Shown: in pieces, positions 33,410 to 42,217 of the stretch
How the letters are laid out: each line of letters begins with the position of its first letter
Position numbering within the stretch: position 1 is the first letter of the stretch
Assembly (NCBI RefSeq): GCF_014851685.1
Contig: NZ_JACVAC010000024.1
Coordinates: 1-57,761, forward strand
Origin: Pseudomonas sp. PDM05
GTDB lineage: Bacteria; Pseudomonadota; Gammaproteobacteria; Pseudomonadales; Pseudomonadaceae
DNA length: 57,761 bases
Direction: 5' to 3'
Made by a program: the position numbers and the translations under genes
The notes under the pieces: generated by a model
What the model was told of the DNA's origin: nothing
What the model saw: only the letters and a program-made list of their open reading frames with translations
Databases searched by the model: none

Positions 33410-34690
33410 ATGCGTGTTCAGCCGTTGAACGCCGCCCCCGAAGAACCCGCCGTGGCCCGACACTCAGACCTGCGCAACACCCTGTCCCTCGACAGCCTCA
33501 ACTTCTTCCTCGCGGACGTGCGTGACGGCCTTGGCCCCTACCTGGCGATTTACCTGCTGGCGGTACACAAATGGGACCCCGCCAGTATTGGTGTCGTCAT
33601 GACCCTGGCCGGCATCGCTGCACTGCTTACCCAAGGCCCGGCCGGAGCACTGATCGACCGCACCCACAGCAAGCGGGCCGTGATCGCCATCGCCGCCATC
33701 CTGGTCACCCTCAGTTGCCTGCTGCTGCCTTTCGTCAGCTCGTTCAGCCTGGTGGCCTTGACCCAAGCGGCCAGTGCCGTCGCCGCCTCGGTGTTCGCCC
33801 CGGCCATTTCTGCGATTTCCCTGGGCATCACCGGACCACGCGCCTTCACCCGCCGCACCGGCCGCAACGAAACCTTCAACCACGCCGGCAACGCCACCGC
33901 CGCACTGCTGGCCGGTGGCCTGGCGTACTTGTACGGCCCGGTGGTGGTGTTTTACCTGATGGCCTTCATGGCCCTGGCCAGCGTGGTGGCGATCAGTTGC
34001 GTGTCGGCCAGCGCCATCGACCATGACGTCGCCCGCGGTTTCGACCCTACCCACAGCCGCGACCACACCCAACCGTCCGGCCTGCGCGTGCTGCTGGCAA
34101 ACCGCCCGCTGCTGGTGTTCGCCATCTGCTGCGCACTGTTCCACTTGGCCAACGCTGCGATGCTGCCGCTGGTCAGCCAAAAGCTCGCGCAAATCAACCT
34201 GCACCTGGCCACACCGCTGACCTCCGCCTGCATCGTCGCCGCACAATTGGTGATGGTGCCAGTGGCCTGGCTAGTGGGCATAAAGGCCGATGTGTGGGGG
34301 CGCAAACCGTTGTTGCTGGCCGGCTTCATGATCCTGCCGGTACGCGGTGTGCTTTACACCTTGTCCAATGATCCCTACTGGCTGGTGGCGGTCCAGCTGC
34401 TTGATGGCGTCGGTGCAGGCATTTTCGGCGCACTGTTTCCGGTCATCGTCAAAGACCTGACTCAAGGCACCGGCCGCTTCAACGTCAGCCTGGGCGCCCT
34501 GTCCACCGCATTTGGCCTGGGCGCGGCACTGAGCAGCAGCCTGGCCGGTTTTGTCGTGCAACAGGCTGGGTACAATGCGGCGTTCCTGACGTTGGCGGGT
34601 GTGGCGACGGTGGCGCTGGGGCTGTTGGGCATGGCGATGCCGGAGACGTTGGTGAGGGGGGCTTCGGTGCGGCGTGTCACTGTTGCCTGA
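33410..34690 (+). CDS. MFS transporter, drug/metabolite efflux type
   Basis: A 426-residue membrane protein with about twelve TM segments and a central cytoplasmic loop near 205-225 (DVARGFDPTHSRDH). The MFS motif A after TM2 is present as GALIDRTHSKRAVI, and a second-half version as GIKADVWGRKPLLL. The N-terminal SLDSLNFFLADVRDGLGPYLAIYLL is seen in pseudomonad MFS proteins of unknown substrate. It is divergent from the methyltransferase. No ribosome site stands out at the ATG. Confidence 0.85.
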   Translation: MRVQPLNAAPEEPAVARHSDLRNTLSLDSLNFFLADVRDGLGPYLAIYLLAVHKWDPASIGVVMTLAGIAALLTQGPAGALIDRTHSKRAVIAIAAILVTLSCLLLPFVSSFSLVALTQAASAVAASVFAPAISAISLGITGPRAFTRRTGRNETFNHAGNATAALLAGGLAYLYGPVVVFYLMAFMALASVVAISCVSASAIDHDVARGFDPTHSRDHTQPSGLRVLLANRPLLVFAICCALFHLANAAMLPLVSQKLAQINLHLATPLTSACIVAAQLVMVPVAWLVGIKADVWGRKPLLLAGFMILPVRGVLYTLSNDPYWLVAVQLLDGVGAGIFGALFPVIVKDLTQGTGRFNVSLGALSTAFGLGAALSSSLAGFVVQQAGYNAAFLTLAGVATVALGLLGMAMPETLVRGASVRRVTVA

Positions 34691-34774
34691 AGCCAAAAAT
34701 CCCACCAGGATCGTCGACGTTGTCCTGTAGGCTACCTACACGTTCGGCTACTGCCATCGGCACTGGATAATCCA

Positions 34775-34870
34775 ATGAACTCATGGCGAAACCAGCGCTT
34801 TGTGCTGTACGTTTTCGTAGGTGTGGTTGAGTTGCTACTGCCGAATCATTTCTTTGGGGAGCATGGGTAA
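34775..34870 (+). CDS. Possible 31-residue leader ORF
   Basis: An ATG-initiated frame of 31 codons (MNSWRNQRFVLYVFVG..., one hydrophobic stretch) whose TAA directly abuts the ATG of the next gene (TAAATG). The tight junction suggests translational coupling. It is short, has no clear ribosome site, and may be chance. Confidence 0.25.
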   Translation: MNSWRNQRFVLYVFVGVVELLLPNHFFGEHG

Positions 34871-35125
34871 ATGGCAGATCTGATGGAAAAGCTCGACGGC
34901 CCCAGGACCGCCCAACAGGAACTCTTCTACGACCTTGAAGATGCGGCGGCGGTCATCGCCTGGTCGGTGAACGCGCTGACCGCCAGCGCGGGGATCGACA
35001 GATCCCCCGATCAAGCAATCGCCTTGATGAAGCTGTGTGCCCTGCTCACGGCTCAGCAGGCAAAGCTCGCCGGGTATGCGGATGAGGTGAAGGCGGGACA
35101 AATAATCCGGAGCCATTCCGTTTAG
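34871..35125 (+). CDS. Small hypothetical protein (DUF6124/DUF3077-like look)
   Basis: An 84-residue soluble, helical protein (MADLMEKLDGP ... DLEDAAAVIAWSVNALTASAG). It resembles the many short pseudomonad proteins grouped as DUF3077/DUF6124, which share an acidic N-terminus and two or three helices; this similarity is from memory and weak. GGGGAGC lies about ten bases before the ATG. It begins a run of small, lower-GC genes of unknown function. Confidence 0.5.
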   Translation: MADLMEKLDGPRTAQQELFYDLEDAAAVIAWSVNALTASAGIDRSPDQAIALMKLCALLTAQQAKLAGYADEVKAGQIIRSHSV

Positions 35126-35256
35126 GCACATGGTCTTACCCTGAAATTGCTGCCCGGCTATTGCGACGCCGGGCAGTTGGGCGATGAACACGCGGCTTGG
35201 CGGGCGATTGCATCCCTCAGAACGATTGCAGCGAGATGCAATTGGGCGTAACCCTC

Positions 35257-35592
35257 TTATTTGGCGATGTAAACGCCGCACAATTCCTTCTGAAGCACCT
35301 GAAAAGGTGGAGCGCTGAGTTTTTTTACCATCTCGGCAACTTCGGGTTTATATGCAGGTTCTGCTTGTATTCTTCTGACTTCTGCTTTCGTTTCAACCTC
35401 CCAAGTGTCGTTGGCGAAAGCGTTTTCGAGGCTCACATTCATCCCAGGGTTGGCGTTTTGGCAAACCTGCTCCATCGCAATAGTGGTTATAGCGGTTCGA
35501 TGCAGTTCTAAACTCTCGCTTGCAAAAGCACTCGCCGCGAAGCAAATGCCTGCCCAAGATAGTGACAGCCTACAAATCCCTACAACCGACAT
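35257..35592 (-). CDS. Small secreted hypothetical protein
   Basis: A 111-residue protein with a signal peptide (1 to about 24, ending ASAFAS). Two cysteines in the mature part (EQVCQNANPGMN and ELCGVYIAK) could pair. AGGAG lies seven bases before the ATG at 35592, so the start is well supported. Codon use is less GC-rich than in core genes. I do not recognise the family. It lies downstream of the lipoprotein gene at 35667 on the same strand with a 74-bp gap and could be co-transcribed. Confidence 0.65.
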   Translation of the reverse strand: MSVVGICRLSLSWAGICFAASAFASESLELHRTAITTIAMEQVCQNANPGMNVSLENAFANDTWEVETKAEVRRIQAEPAYKPEVAEMVKKLSAPPFQVLQKELCGVYIAK

Positions 35593-35666
35593 TCACAGCT
35601 CCTTTTGGATAAACGCTGAGGCCCGCAAACAGCGGGTAGAACAGTAAAAAATATGCACCGTGCTAC

Positions 35667-36314
35667 TTAACCCTTGCACAGCGTCTGTGGCGACTCCGAA
35701 CCTGCAAGCCTTTTCGGCAATGCAAACGGTAAGTTAGGGACAGAGGCAAGCTCGACTACGCCAAACATACACACAAGCACCACATTTCCATCCGCGTTTG
35801 GCGCGCGGCCGAATCCGACCAACGCCTCATAGTCTTTTCCGGGCTCCAGATTGAATACTTTCGCCTGGCCTGGGCACACAGCATAAGTGCTGCCGTAGCT
35901 GCCGGCCGACGCCCCCAATGTCGCGATCTGAAAGGGTGTATCTGTTTTAACGCGATACTCAGCCACCATCTCGGTGTACAAGCCCTCGGCCATCCGAACA
36001 GCCCCGATATACTGCTGAAGCTTGGGTGAAACCCTTCCCGGCATACCAAGAATGGCCGGTTTAAGTGGGTACTGAGGGTAGTTAATGCTCGGCTGTCCGT
36101 CCTCGGAGAAACGGCCAGCTTCAGCCATTTTGTGGCGAGTACCCGGGGCGCAACTACCAGTCACGCTATCGCCAAACACACTGGAATTGGTGATCACACG
36201 GACTCGGGCCGTATTCTCAGCCTGAGTTGGATCGACATAGGGAACAGAGGGAATCCCGCCACAACCCGCAAGGGCGATAGACGAAGAAAACAGGAGCAAC
36301 CAGGTATTACGCAT
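35667..36314 (-). CDS. Hypothetical lipoprotein
   Basis: A 215-residue lipoprotein; the lipobox LAGC gives a lipidated cysteine at residue 18. The mature part begins GGIPSVPYVDPTQAENTARVRVITNSSVFGD, a beta-strand-rich opening often seen in small Pseudomonas lipoproteins. Further cysteines are at SGSCAPGTRH, YAVCPGQAK and VLVCMFG. AAGGATG lies about ten bases before the ATG. I do not recognise a function. The gene upstream is 370 bp away and divergent. Confidence 0.7.
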   Translation of the reverse strand: MRNTWLLLFSSSIALAGCGGIPSVPYVDPTQAENTARVRVITNSSVFGDSVTGSCAPGTRHKMAEAGRFSEDGQPSINYPQYPLKPAILGMPGRVSPKLQQYIGAVRMAEGLYTEMVAEYRVKTDTPFQIATLGASAGSYGSTYAVCPGQAKVFNLEPGKDYEALVGFGRAPNADGNVVLVCMFGVVELASVPNLPFALPKRLAGSESPQTLCKG

Positions 36315-36684
36315 CTACTACATCCTTGAATCTGGTTTTTTTGGAAGATCGTCCCAATCTCTTCTCGAGTAGGCATCGTCCAGTCAGAAGGGGTTCTTTC
36401 ATGGACTGATTTATCGCGACTGTATCCACCGTAGGTGAACATCAAATGCGGTTGCGGCTAACGCCCTCACTTTAGTTCAAGGCGGCCTGAGTTTTTCATG
36501 CCCTACACCGCCCACAGCGGGCTGGTTTGCGTCTGGATTTAGAAGCTCACCAGGCGCCAAAGGAGCAGCCAATCAGCAGCGCGACCAACCAAGACGCGGT
36601 TGTACATAGTGAAATGTGACGATACCATAATGCCACGATCCTCACGGTGGTAGGGGATGGAAAAATGGAGTATAGGGACGTCAC
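36315..36684. other. 370-bp gap without a gene
   Basis: No convincing coding frame on either strand. It separates the divergent lipoprotein and membrane protein genes and should hold their promoters; I could not single out a -35/-10 pair with confidence. Confidence 0.5.
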
Positions 36685-36927
36685 ATGTATGCAGTAGGGC
36701 TTATAATTTCCTTCAAAATCGCTCTGTTAATATCGATTTTTTTAGTATTTTCGGGACTAAGAGCTGAGGCAGAGTACTTTAAAAAGCTCGGCGTGAGTGC
36801 CCCGAAGATCAAGCGATTTTACAGAGAAAATTTAGTTTCTTCGTCTATAACAGTGATCCAGGTTTCTCTGGTTGTTGGGGTTGTATTTTCGTTTATTTCC
36901 CTGACTGCGATCTGGACAGTTTCCTGA
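36685..36927 (+). CDS. Small membrane protein, hypothetical
   Basis: An 80-residue protein with two predicted TM segments (residues about 4-22 and 52-76) joined by a basic, charged loop (AEYFKKLGVSAPKIKRFYREN). TATAGGGACG precedes the ATG by a suitable distance. It is AT-rich compared with the neighbours outside this stretch. Not recognised; it stands alone. Confidence 0.55.
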   Translation: MYAVGLIISFKIALLISIFLVFSGLRAEAEYFKKLGVSAPKIKRFYRENLVSSSITVIQVSLVVGVVFSFISLTAIWTVS

Positions 36928-37114
36928 TAATTATTGGGAAATGCCTTGGGCCTAGGAAAGGCAAGCCTTTAACGCAATCAAGGCGTTTCCCCACTCCTCG
37001 GTGATAGCACCTACGTCCATCTTTGCTATCAAAATTCTACGAGAACCAACTCACGCTTGAGGTATCGATCTTTTAGCGCCTGCGTGGATTTATTCAAGGT
37101 GCACAGAAGCAAGG

Positions 37115-37717
37115 CTAGAAAAGCCGTTTCATGAATTCCTGAGTCGTTACATCCAGCCCATTACCTTCACCGAATGCAACGTTAACCCCGTCATTTGCCC
37201 TTAACAGCATCTCACTGTGCATACCCAGAGCAGCCGCTTGATGGTAATACTCGCGCTGCTCTTGCACGTACTTATCCTTGTAGACTTGCAGGCGTTCAGC
37301 TACCAGGCCCTTGTGCTTCGGATCTGTCTCTTGGGCTAGAGCGCGCTGCTCTTCTAGCAGTCGCCGCTCAGTCATACCGACCCGCAAATTGGCCATACGA
37401 AAGCGCGTGTACGTGCGTATTACGTTCAAGGCACGGGATGTGAACTCTATTGCCGCATCTCTTTTCGCCTCGGCGCCCGACCAATCGGCAGATTGCATTT
37501 CAAGCAGATCCGCCGCCAGTTCCTTCTCAGCCTCCTCACCGCGCGCCAAATAGCTCGACAGGTCAACTCTCGGCTCCTGTTCAAAAGCAAGCAGGTGCCT
37601 GGACACCAGGGACGACGTTTTGGCGACGTTGCCCCTGTCACGTTGCTCGCACCATCCATAATCAGCTGTCCCAAACCCGAGAATGACCAATAAAAGCGGG
37701 ACGATCGTTTTTCTCAT
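37115..37717 (-). CDS. Hypothetical secreted helical protein
   Basis: A 200-residue protein with a signal peptide (1-23, ending DYGWCEQ) and an otherwise long-helical, charged body (EEAEKELAADLLEM, ERRLLEEQRALAQE, YVQEQREYYHQ). GGAGGG lies eight bases before the ATG at 37717. A longer frame reaching 38092 exists but its extra 125 residues have no ribosome site and overlap the ybiT gene, so it is not used. Function unknown. Confidence 0.65.
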   Translation of the reverse strand: MRKTIVPLLLVILGFGTADYGWCEQRDRGNVAKTSSLVSRHLLAFEQEPRVDLSSYLARGEEAEKELAADLLEMQSADWSGAEAKRDAAIEFTSRALNVIRTYTRFRMANLRVGMTERRLLEEQRALAQETDPKHKGLVAERLQVYKDKYVQEQREYYHQAAALGMHSEMLLRANDGVNVAFGEGNGLDVTTQEFMKRLF

Positions 37718-38009
37718 GGATCCCTCCAAATCATCTTTAAAGGCTATCACGGCGCGTACCCAAAGAAGGAATTGAACCTCCTCGCGTGGTGACAATACGG
37801 AAGACGAAGAGCAAATGACGGCCCACGTCTCCATCCACCAAAGAACGCGCCATACAACTGTCGCCTGACATATGCGACAATGCGCGCCAAATTCCAACAC
37901 ACATCCAAATTTTCTGTTCAGCGACCGGGTTTCGCGCCTTGATGTCGCTGTTGACGCATGCCTGAAGGCTCCTGCCGCCACGCTCGCAACCCATTGATAG
38001 GTAAAGTAA

Positions 38010-39596
38010 TTGATCTCCACAGCTAACATCACCATGCAGTTCGGCGCCAAGCCGCTCTTCGAGAATGTCTCGGTCAAGTTCGGCGCTGGCAACCGTTATG
38101 GTTTGATCGGTGCCAACGGTTGCGGCAAGTCGACCTTCATGAAAATCCTCGGTGGTGACCTGGATCCGTCCGGCGGTCAGGTCATGCTGGAGCCGAATGT
38201 GCGCCTGGGTAAGTTGCGCCAGGACCAGTTCGCCTACGAAGAATTCACTGTGCTCGACACCGTGATCATGGGCCACGAAGAGCTGTGGAAGGTCAAGGCC
38301 GAGCGTGATCGTATCTACTCGCTGCCGGAAATGAGCGAAGAAGACGGCATGGCCGTGGCCGAGCTGGAAACCGAGTTCGCCGAGATGGACGGCTACACCG
38401 CCGAATCCCGTGCCGGCGAGTTGCTGCTGGGCCTGGGTATTCCGCTGGAACAGCACTTCGGCCCGATGAGCGAAGTGTCGCCAGGCTGGAAACTGCGCGT
38501 GTTGCTGGCCCAGGCGCTGTTCTCCGATCCTGAAGTGCTGTTGCTCGACGAACCGACCAACCACTTGGACATCAACACCATCCGCTGGCTGGAGAACATC
38601 CTGACCCAGCGTTCGAGCCTGATGATCATCATCTCTCACGACCGTCACTTCCTGAACAGCGTGTGCACCCACATGGCTGACCTGGACTACGGCGAGCTGC
38701 GCCTGTTCCCGGGCAACTACGACGAGTACATGACCGTGGCGACCCAGTCCCGCGAGCAACTGCTGTCGGACAACGCCAAGAAGAAGGCGCAGATCTCCGA
38801 ACTGCAATCCTTCGTCAGCCGCTTCTCGGCCAACGCCTCCAAAGCCAAGCAGGCCACTTCCCGCGCCAAGGCGATCGACAAGATCCAGCTGGCCGAGGTC
38901 AAGCCTTCGAGCCGGGTGAGCCCCTTCATCCGTTTCGAGCAGAACAAGAAGCTGCACCGCCAGGCAGTCATGGTCGAAAAAATGGCCAAAGGCTTCGACG
39001 GCAAGCCGCTGTTCAAGGACTTCAGCTTCCAGGTCGAAGCCGGCGAGCGCGTGGCGATCATCGGCCCGAACGGTATCGGCAAGACCACCCTGCTGCGCAC
39101 CCTGGTCAACGAACTGACCCCGGATGCCGGTAGCATCAAGTGGACCGACGCGGCGGAACTGGGCTACTACGCCCAGGACCACGCGCATGACTTCGAAGAC
39201 GACGTCACCCTGTTCGACTGGATGGGCCAGTGGACGCAGGGCGAGCAGATGATCCGTGGCACCCTCGGTCGCATGCTGTTCTCCAACGACGAGATCCAGA
39301 AGTCGGTGAAGGTGATTTCCGGTGGTGAGCAAGGCCGCATGCTGTTCGGCAAGCTGATCCTGCAAAAGCCGAACGTGCTGATCATGGACGAACCGACCAA
39401 CCACTTGGACATGGAATCCATCGAAGCATTGAACCTGGCGCTGGAAAACTACCCGGGCACGCTGATCTTCGTCAGCCACGACCGTGAGTTCGTATCGTCC
39501 CTGGCTACCCGCATCATCGAGTTGAGCGCCACCGGCGTGATCGACTTCAGCGGCACCTACGACGACTACCTGCGCAGTCAAGGCGTGGTGTTCTAA
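38010..39596 (+). CDS. ybiT: ABC-F ribosome-associated ATPase YbiT
   Basis: A 528-residue soluble protein with two ABC domains and no membrane part. Walker A motifs are GANGCGKS (about residue 36) and GPNGIGKT (about 352); Walker B motifs with the ABC-F DEPTNHLD occur in both halves; the signatures are SPGWKLRVLLAQ and SGGEQGRML. The linker ELQSFVSRFSANASKAKQATSRAKAIDKIQL and the start ISTANITMQFGAKPLFENVSVKFG match E. coli YbiT. Translation starts at TTG (38010), aligned with the E. coli start; AGGTAAAG lies upstream. ABC-F proteins act on the ribosome to relieve stalls; the exact YbiT role is not settled. Confidence 0.93.
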   Translation: MISTANITMQFGAKPLFENVSVKFGAGNRYGLIGANGCGKSTFMKILGGDLDPSGGQVMLEPNVRLGKLRQDQFAYEEFTVLDTVIMGHEELWKVKAERDRIYSLPEMSEEDGMAVAELETEFAEMDGYTAESRAGELLLGLGIPLEQHFGPMSEVSPGWKLRVLLAQALFSDPEVLLLDEPTNHLDINTIRWLENILTQRSSLMIIISHDRHFLNSVCTHMADLDYGELRLFPGNYDEYMTVATQSREQLLSDNAKKKAQISELQSFVSRFSANASKAKQATSRAKAIDKIQLAEVKPSSRVSPFIRFEQNKKLHRQAVMVEKMAKGFDGKPLFKDFSFQVEAGERVAIIGPNGIGKTTLLRTLVNELTPDAGSIKWTDAAELGYYAQDHAHDFEDDVTLFDWMGQWTQGEQMIRGTLGRMLFSNDEIQKSVKVISGGEQGRMLFGKLILQKPNVLIMDEPTNHLDMESIEALNLALENYPGTLIFVSHDREFVSSLATRIIELSATGVIDFSGTYDDYLRSQGVVF

Positions 39597-39610
39597 ACAC
39601 CCGCTTGTAC

Positions 39611-39725
39611 CCCGCGCCGGGCTGCGCAGCAGCCCTGCATCCAAACACCGCGTTCTGCCAGACAGACCGCGGTGTTTTTTTTGGGCGGCGCTGTGCAGCC
39701 CGGCGCGGGCGAGCCCGCTCACTAC
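39611..39725. repeat. REP-type inverted repeat around the ybiT terminator
   Basis: CCCGCGCCGGGCTGC (39611-39625) has its exact inverse at 39695-39709, followed by the REP arm GCGAGCCCGCTCACTACA. The terminator lies within the loop. Confidence 0.75.
39643..39682 (+). terminator. Intrinsic terminator after ybiT
   Basis: AAACACCGCG and CGCGGTGTTT pair perfectly over ten bases and the hairpin is followed by a T-run to 39682. It is nested inside a larger REP inverted repeat. Confidence 0.88.
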
Positions 39726-39798
39726 AATAGATAGCCTGCTTTCTTTTGTGCCAAAGCCTTGCCATGATGCCCTCACCGCCTCCCGCGAATGAGTGCTC

Positions 39799-40974
39799 AT
39801 GTCTGCCGCCGCCCCCAGCTCCCTGTCGATTACCCTGCAGATTGTCTCCATCGTCTTTTATACCTTCATTGCCTTCATCTGCATCGGCCTGCCGATTGCG
39901 GTGATTCCGGGCTATGTGCATGAGCAACTGGGGTTCAGCGCGGTAGTGGCCGGGATCACCATCGGTTCGCAATACCTGGCGACCCTGCTCAGTCGGCCGA
40001 TGGCTGGGCGCATGTCGGACAACGTCGGCACCAAGCGTGCGATTGTGCTGGGGTTGGCGGGGATTCTGCTCAGCGGCGTGCTGACGTTGCTGGCGACACT
40101 GCTCGAAAGCCTGCCCGAGTTGAGCCTGGGCATCCTGATCGCCGGGCGTTTGTTGCTCGGTGTGGCCCAGGGCCTGATCGGCGTGGGCACTATCAGTTGG
40201 TGCATGGGCCAGGTCGGCGCCGAGCACACGGCACGCTCGATCTCCTGGAACGGGATCGCGTCCTACGGCGCCATCGCCATCGGTGCACCACTGGGCGTAG
40301 TGATGGTCGCCGAATACGGCTACACCAGCCTCGGCATTGCACTGTCGGTGCTGGCGGCGCTGGGTTTGCTGCTGATCCGCAATAAGCCCTCGGTGCCGGT
40401 GGTGCGCGGCGAGCGGCTGCCGTTTTGGGCGGTGTTCGGGCGTATCGCACCGTTTGGTGCCAGCCTGTGCCTGGCGTCGATCGGCTATGGCACCCTGACG
40501 ACCTTTATTACCCTGTACTACCTCAATCGCGGCTGGGCCGGTGCGGCGTACTGCCTGACGGTGTTCGGCGTGTGTTTTATCCTGGCGCGGATGGTGTTTA
40601 TCTCCGCCATCAGCCGTTTTGGCGGCTTCCGCGCGGCGATTGCCTGCATGACCATCGAAACCCTCGGCCTGACGCTGCTGTGGCTGGCGCCGTCCACCGG
40701 CGTGGCGTTGATTGGCGCCGGGCTGACCGGTTTCGGCTTGTCGCTGGTGTACCCGGCGCTTGGCGTAGAAGCCATCAAGCAAGTACCCAACAGCAGCCGG
40801 GGCGCGGGGCTGAGTGCGTTCGCGGTGTTCTTTGACCTGGCCCTGGCGATTGCCGGACCGTTGATGGGCTTTGTTGCGTTGAACCTGGGTTACGGCTGGA
40901 TCTTCTTCTGCGCGGCGTTGCTGTCGGTCAGCGCACTGGGCCTGACCCTGCTGCTCAAACGTCGCGCTTACTGA
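39799..40974 (+). CDS. MFS transporter, YhhS/YfcJ family
   Basis: A 391-residue membrane protein with about twelve TM segments. MFS motif A after TM2 is GRMSDNVGTKRAIV. The block LGVAQGLIGVGTISWCMGQVGAEHTARSISWNG and the second-half FGLSLVYPALGVEAIKQVP are typical of the YhhS/YfcJ group, some members of which confer glyphosate or arabinose efflux. The ATG at 39799 is used; a GTG two codons upstream is possible. It stands alone and its substrate is unknown. Confidence 0.85.
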   Translation: MSAAAPSSLSITLQIVSIVFYTFIAFICIGLPIAVIPGYVHEQLGFSAVVAGITIGSQYLATLLSRPMAGRMSDNVGTKRAIVLGLAGILLSGVLTLLATLLESLPELSLGILIAGRLLLGVAQGLIGVGTISWCMGQVGAEHTARSISWNGIASYGAIAIGAPLGVVMVAEYGYTSLGIALSVLAALGLLLIRNKPSVPVVRGERLPFWAVFGRIAPFGASLCLASIGYGTLTTFITLYYLNRGWAGAAYCLTVFGVCFILARMVFISAISRFGGFRAAIACMTIETLGLTLLWLAPSTGVALIGAGLTGFGLSLVYPALGVEAIKQVPNSSRGAGLSAFAVFFDLALAIAGPLMGFVALNLGYGWIFFCAALLSVSALGLTLLLKRRAY

Positions 40975-42005
40975 TCAGCGGTCTGCAACCCGGCGCGGGT
41001 CGATTGCCCCAGGGTATGGGTGAAGAAACGCCCCGCCTCGGAAATCAGGTTGCGATGGATGCCTTCACGGTCGACGCCATCGGCATCGGTGCAGATCGCC
41101 GGCATCGCCAATAGTTGATCGCTGTCGCACGGGGCCATGAAGACGAAGTGCCCCGCCCCCGCCAACAGCTTGAAGTTCGGCGGTTGCGGCAACTTGCGTG
41201 CGAGGGCGGCGGCGTTCTTGTCCACGGCCACCAACTTATCGCCGTCACCACTGTAGAGCAGCACCGGCACATGCACGTCGGCCAGGGTCTGGCGACCAAA
41301 CATCAGGCTCAGCGGCGCCATCAGCATCAGCGCGTGGATACGCGGGTCGGCTTGCGGTTGCAGGTCGTCGCGGTCGACCACCAGCTCACCCTTGGTAGTG
41401 CAGGCGTCGCGGTCTTCCGGACGCTCCTGGCAATAACGGCGCAAGCGGTCGAAATCCGGCTTGGCCCCTGCCAGGATCAGCGCAGTCTCGCCACCGGCCG
41501 AATAGCCGATGACCCCGACTTGATCAATATTGACGAACGGCGACAGCATCGGGTCGCCGAGGGTGGCGGTGATCGCTTCGGAAATCTGGATCGGCCGCCC
41601 ATACAGGTTGCTCAGGGTGCCCAGGCGACTGTGATCCTTGTAGTTGTCGCCAGGGTGCAACACCGCCACCACCACAAAGCCCTTGCGTGCCAGGGAGGTG
41701 GCCAGGTCATGCAGGGCCAGCGGCGTACCGGTATTGCCGTGGGACAGCATCAGCATCGGGAAGCGGCCGATGGCGACCTTGGCGTCCTCACCCGCCGTGA
41801 CTTGGTAGGCGCCCAGGTGCGTGGTGTGCTCGACGTCGGTGGACGGGTAAAAGGCGATGGCTTTCATCGGCTGCAAATCCAGCGGATCGAGAAAGGTCAT
41901 GCGATGGAAGCCCACGCTCCAATGCGGGTGCGGCGCAGGCGCGGCATGCACTGAAACCAGGCCGCCGAGCAGGGAAAGAACCAAAACAGCACAAAGACGC
42001 ATCAT
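40968..42005 (-). CDS. Secreted alpha/beta hydrolase (platelet-activating factor acetylhydrolase/dienelactone hydrolase-like)
   Basis: A 345-residue exported protein with a signal peptide (1-22, ending VSVHAA). The catalytic serine is in GYSAGGE near residue 175, the oxyanion segment is MLMLSHGNTGTP near 93, and LLYSGDGDKLV plus GAGHFVFMAPC carry the acid and histidine of the triad. A C-terminal CTDADGVDREGIHRNL block is conserved among these pseudomonad hydrolases. The start at 42005 (MMRLCAV) opens the signal peptide; the longer frame would precede it with an unrelated hydrophilic segment. The facing ends of this and the MFS gene overlap by seven bases. Substrate unknown. Confidence 0.8.
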   Translation of the reverse strand: MMRLCAVLVLSLLGGLVSVHAAPAPHPHWSVGFHRMTFLDPLDLQPMKAIAFYPSTDVEHTTHLGAYQVTAGEDAKVAIGRFPMLMLSHGNTGTPLALHDLATSLARKGFVVVAVLHPGDNYKDHSRLGTLSNLYGRPIQISEAITATLGDPMLSPFVNIDQVGVIGYSAGGETALILAGAKPDFDRLRRYCQERPEDRDACTTKGELVVDRDDLQPQADPRIHALMLMAPLSLMFGRQTLADVHVPVLLYSGDGDKLVAVDKNAAALARKLPQPPNFKLLAGAGHFVFMAPCDSDQLLAMPAICTDADGVDREGIHRNLISEAGRFFTHTLGQSTRAGLQTADQ

Positions 42006-42217
42006 GGGGATGTCCACCTTTGTTGCGTAAGAACCGACATGTCGAATTAAAAGTCCAGGGCACTGAACCCGAGCTTGCATAACCTGGGCCATATTAAAAA
42101 GACAGCGGGTAAACGAAAAAACTCCGTACTCCGGTCGCGTATTGAGGCGAACAGAATACAGAGTTTAGGCGCCCGTTTTCAGATTGAAACGGGGAACGGC
42201 GATGTTTTACACAACCC

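Noticed and set aside
37757..37785. Possible tRNA on the minus strand (GGAGGTTCAATTCC T-arm)
   Set aside because: The T-arm pairs, but I could not find matching D-arm, anticodon arm or a seven-base acceptor partner, and no CCA follows. At most a tRNA relic.
37718..38092. N-terminal extension of the 37115-37717 gene
   Set aside because: The extension overlaps ybiT and would precede a clean signal peptide with an unrelated cysteine-rich segment; GGAGGG before 37717 gives a better start.
37737..39851. 704-aa minus-strand ORF across ybiT
   Set aside because: It is the complement of the ybiT gene, with no recognisable domain and low-complexity His/Gln/Gly-rich composition typical of antisense frames.
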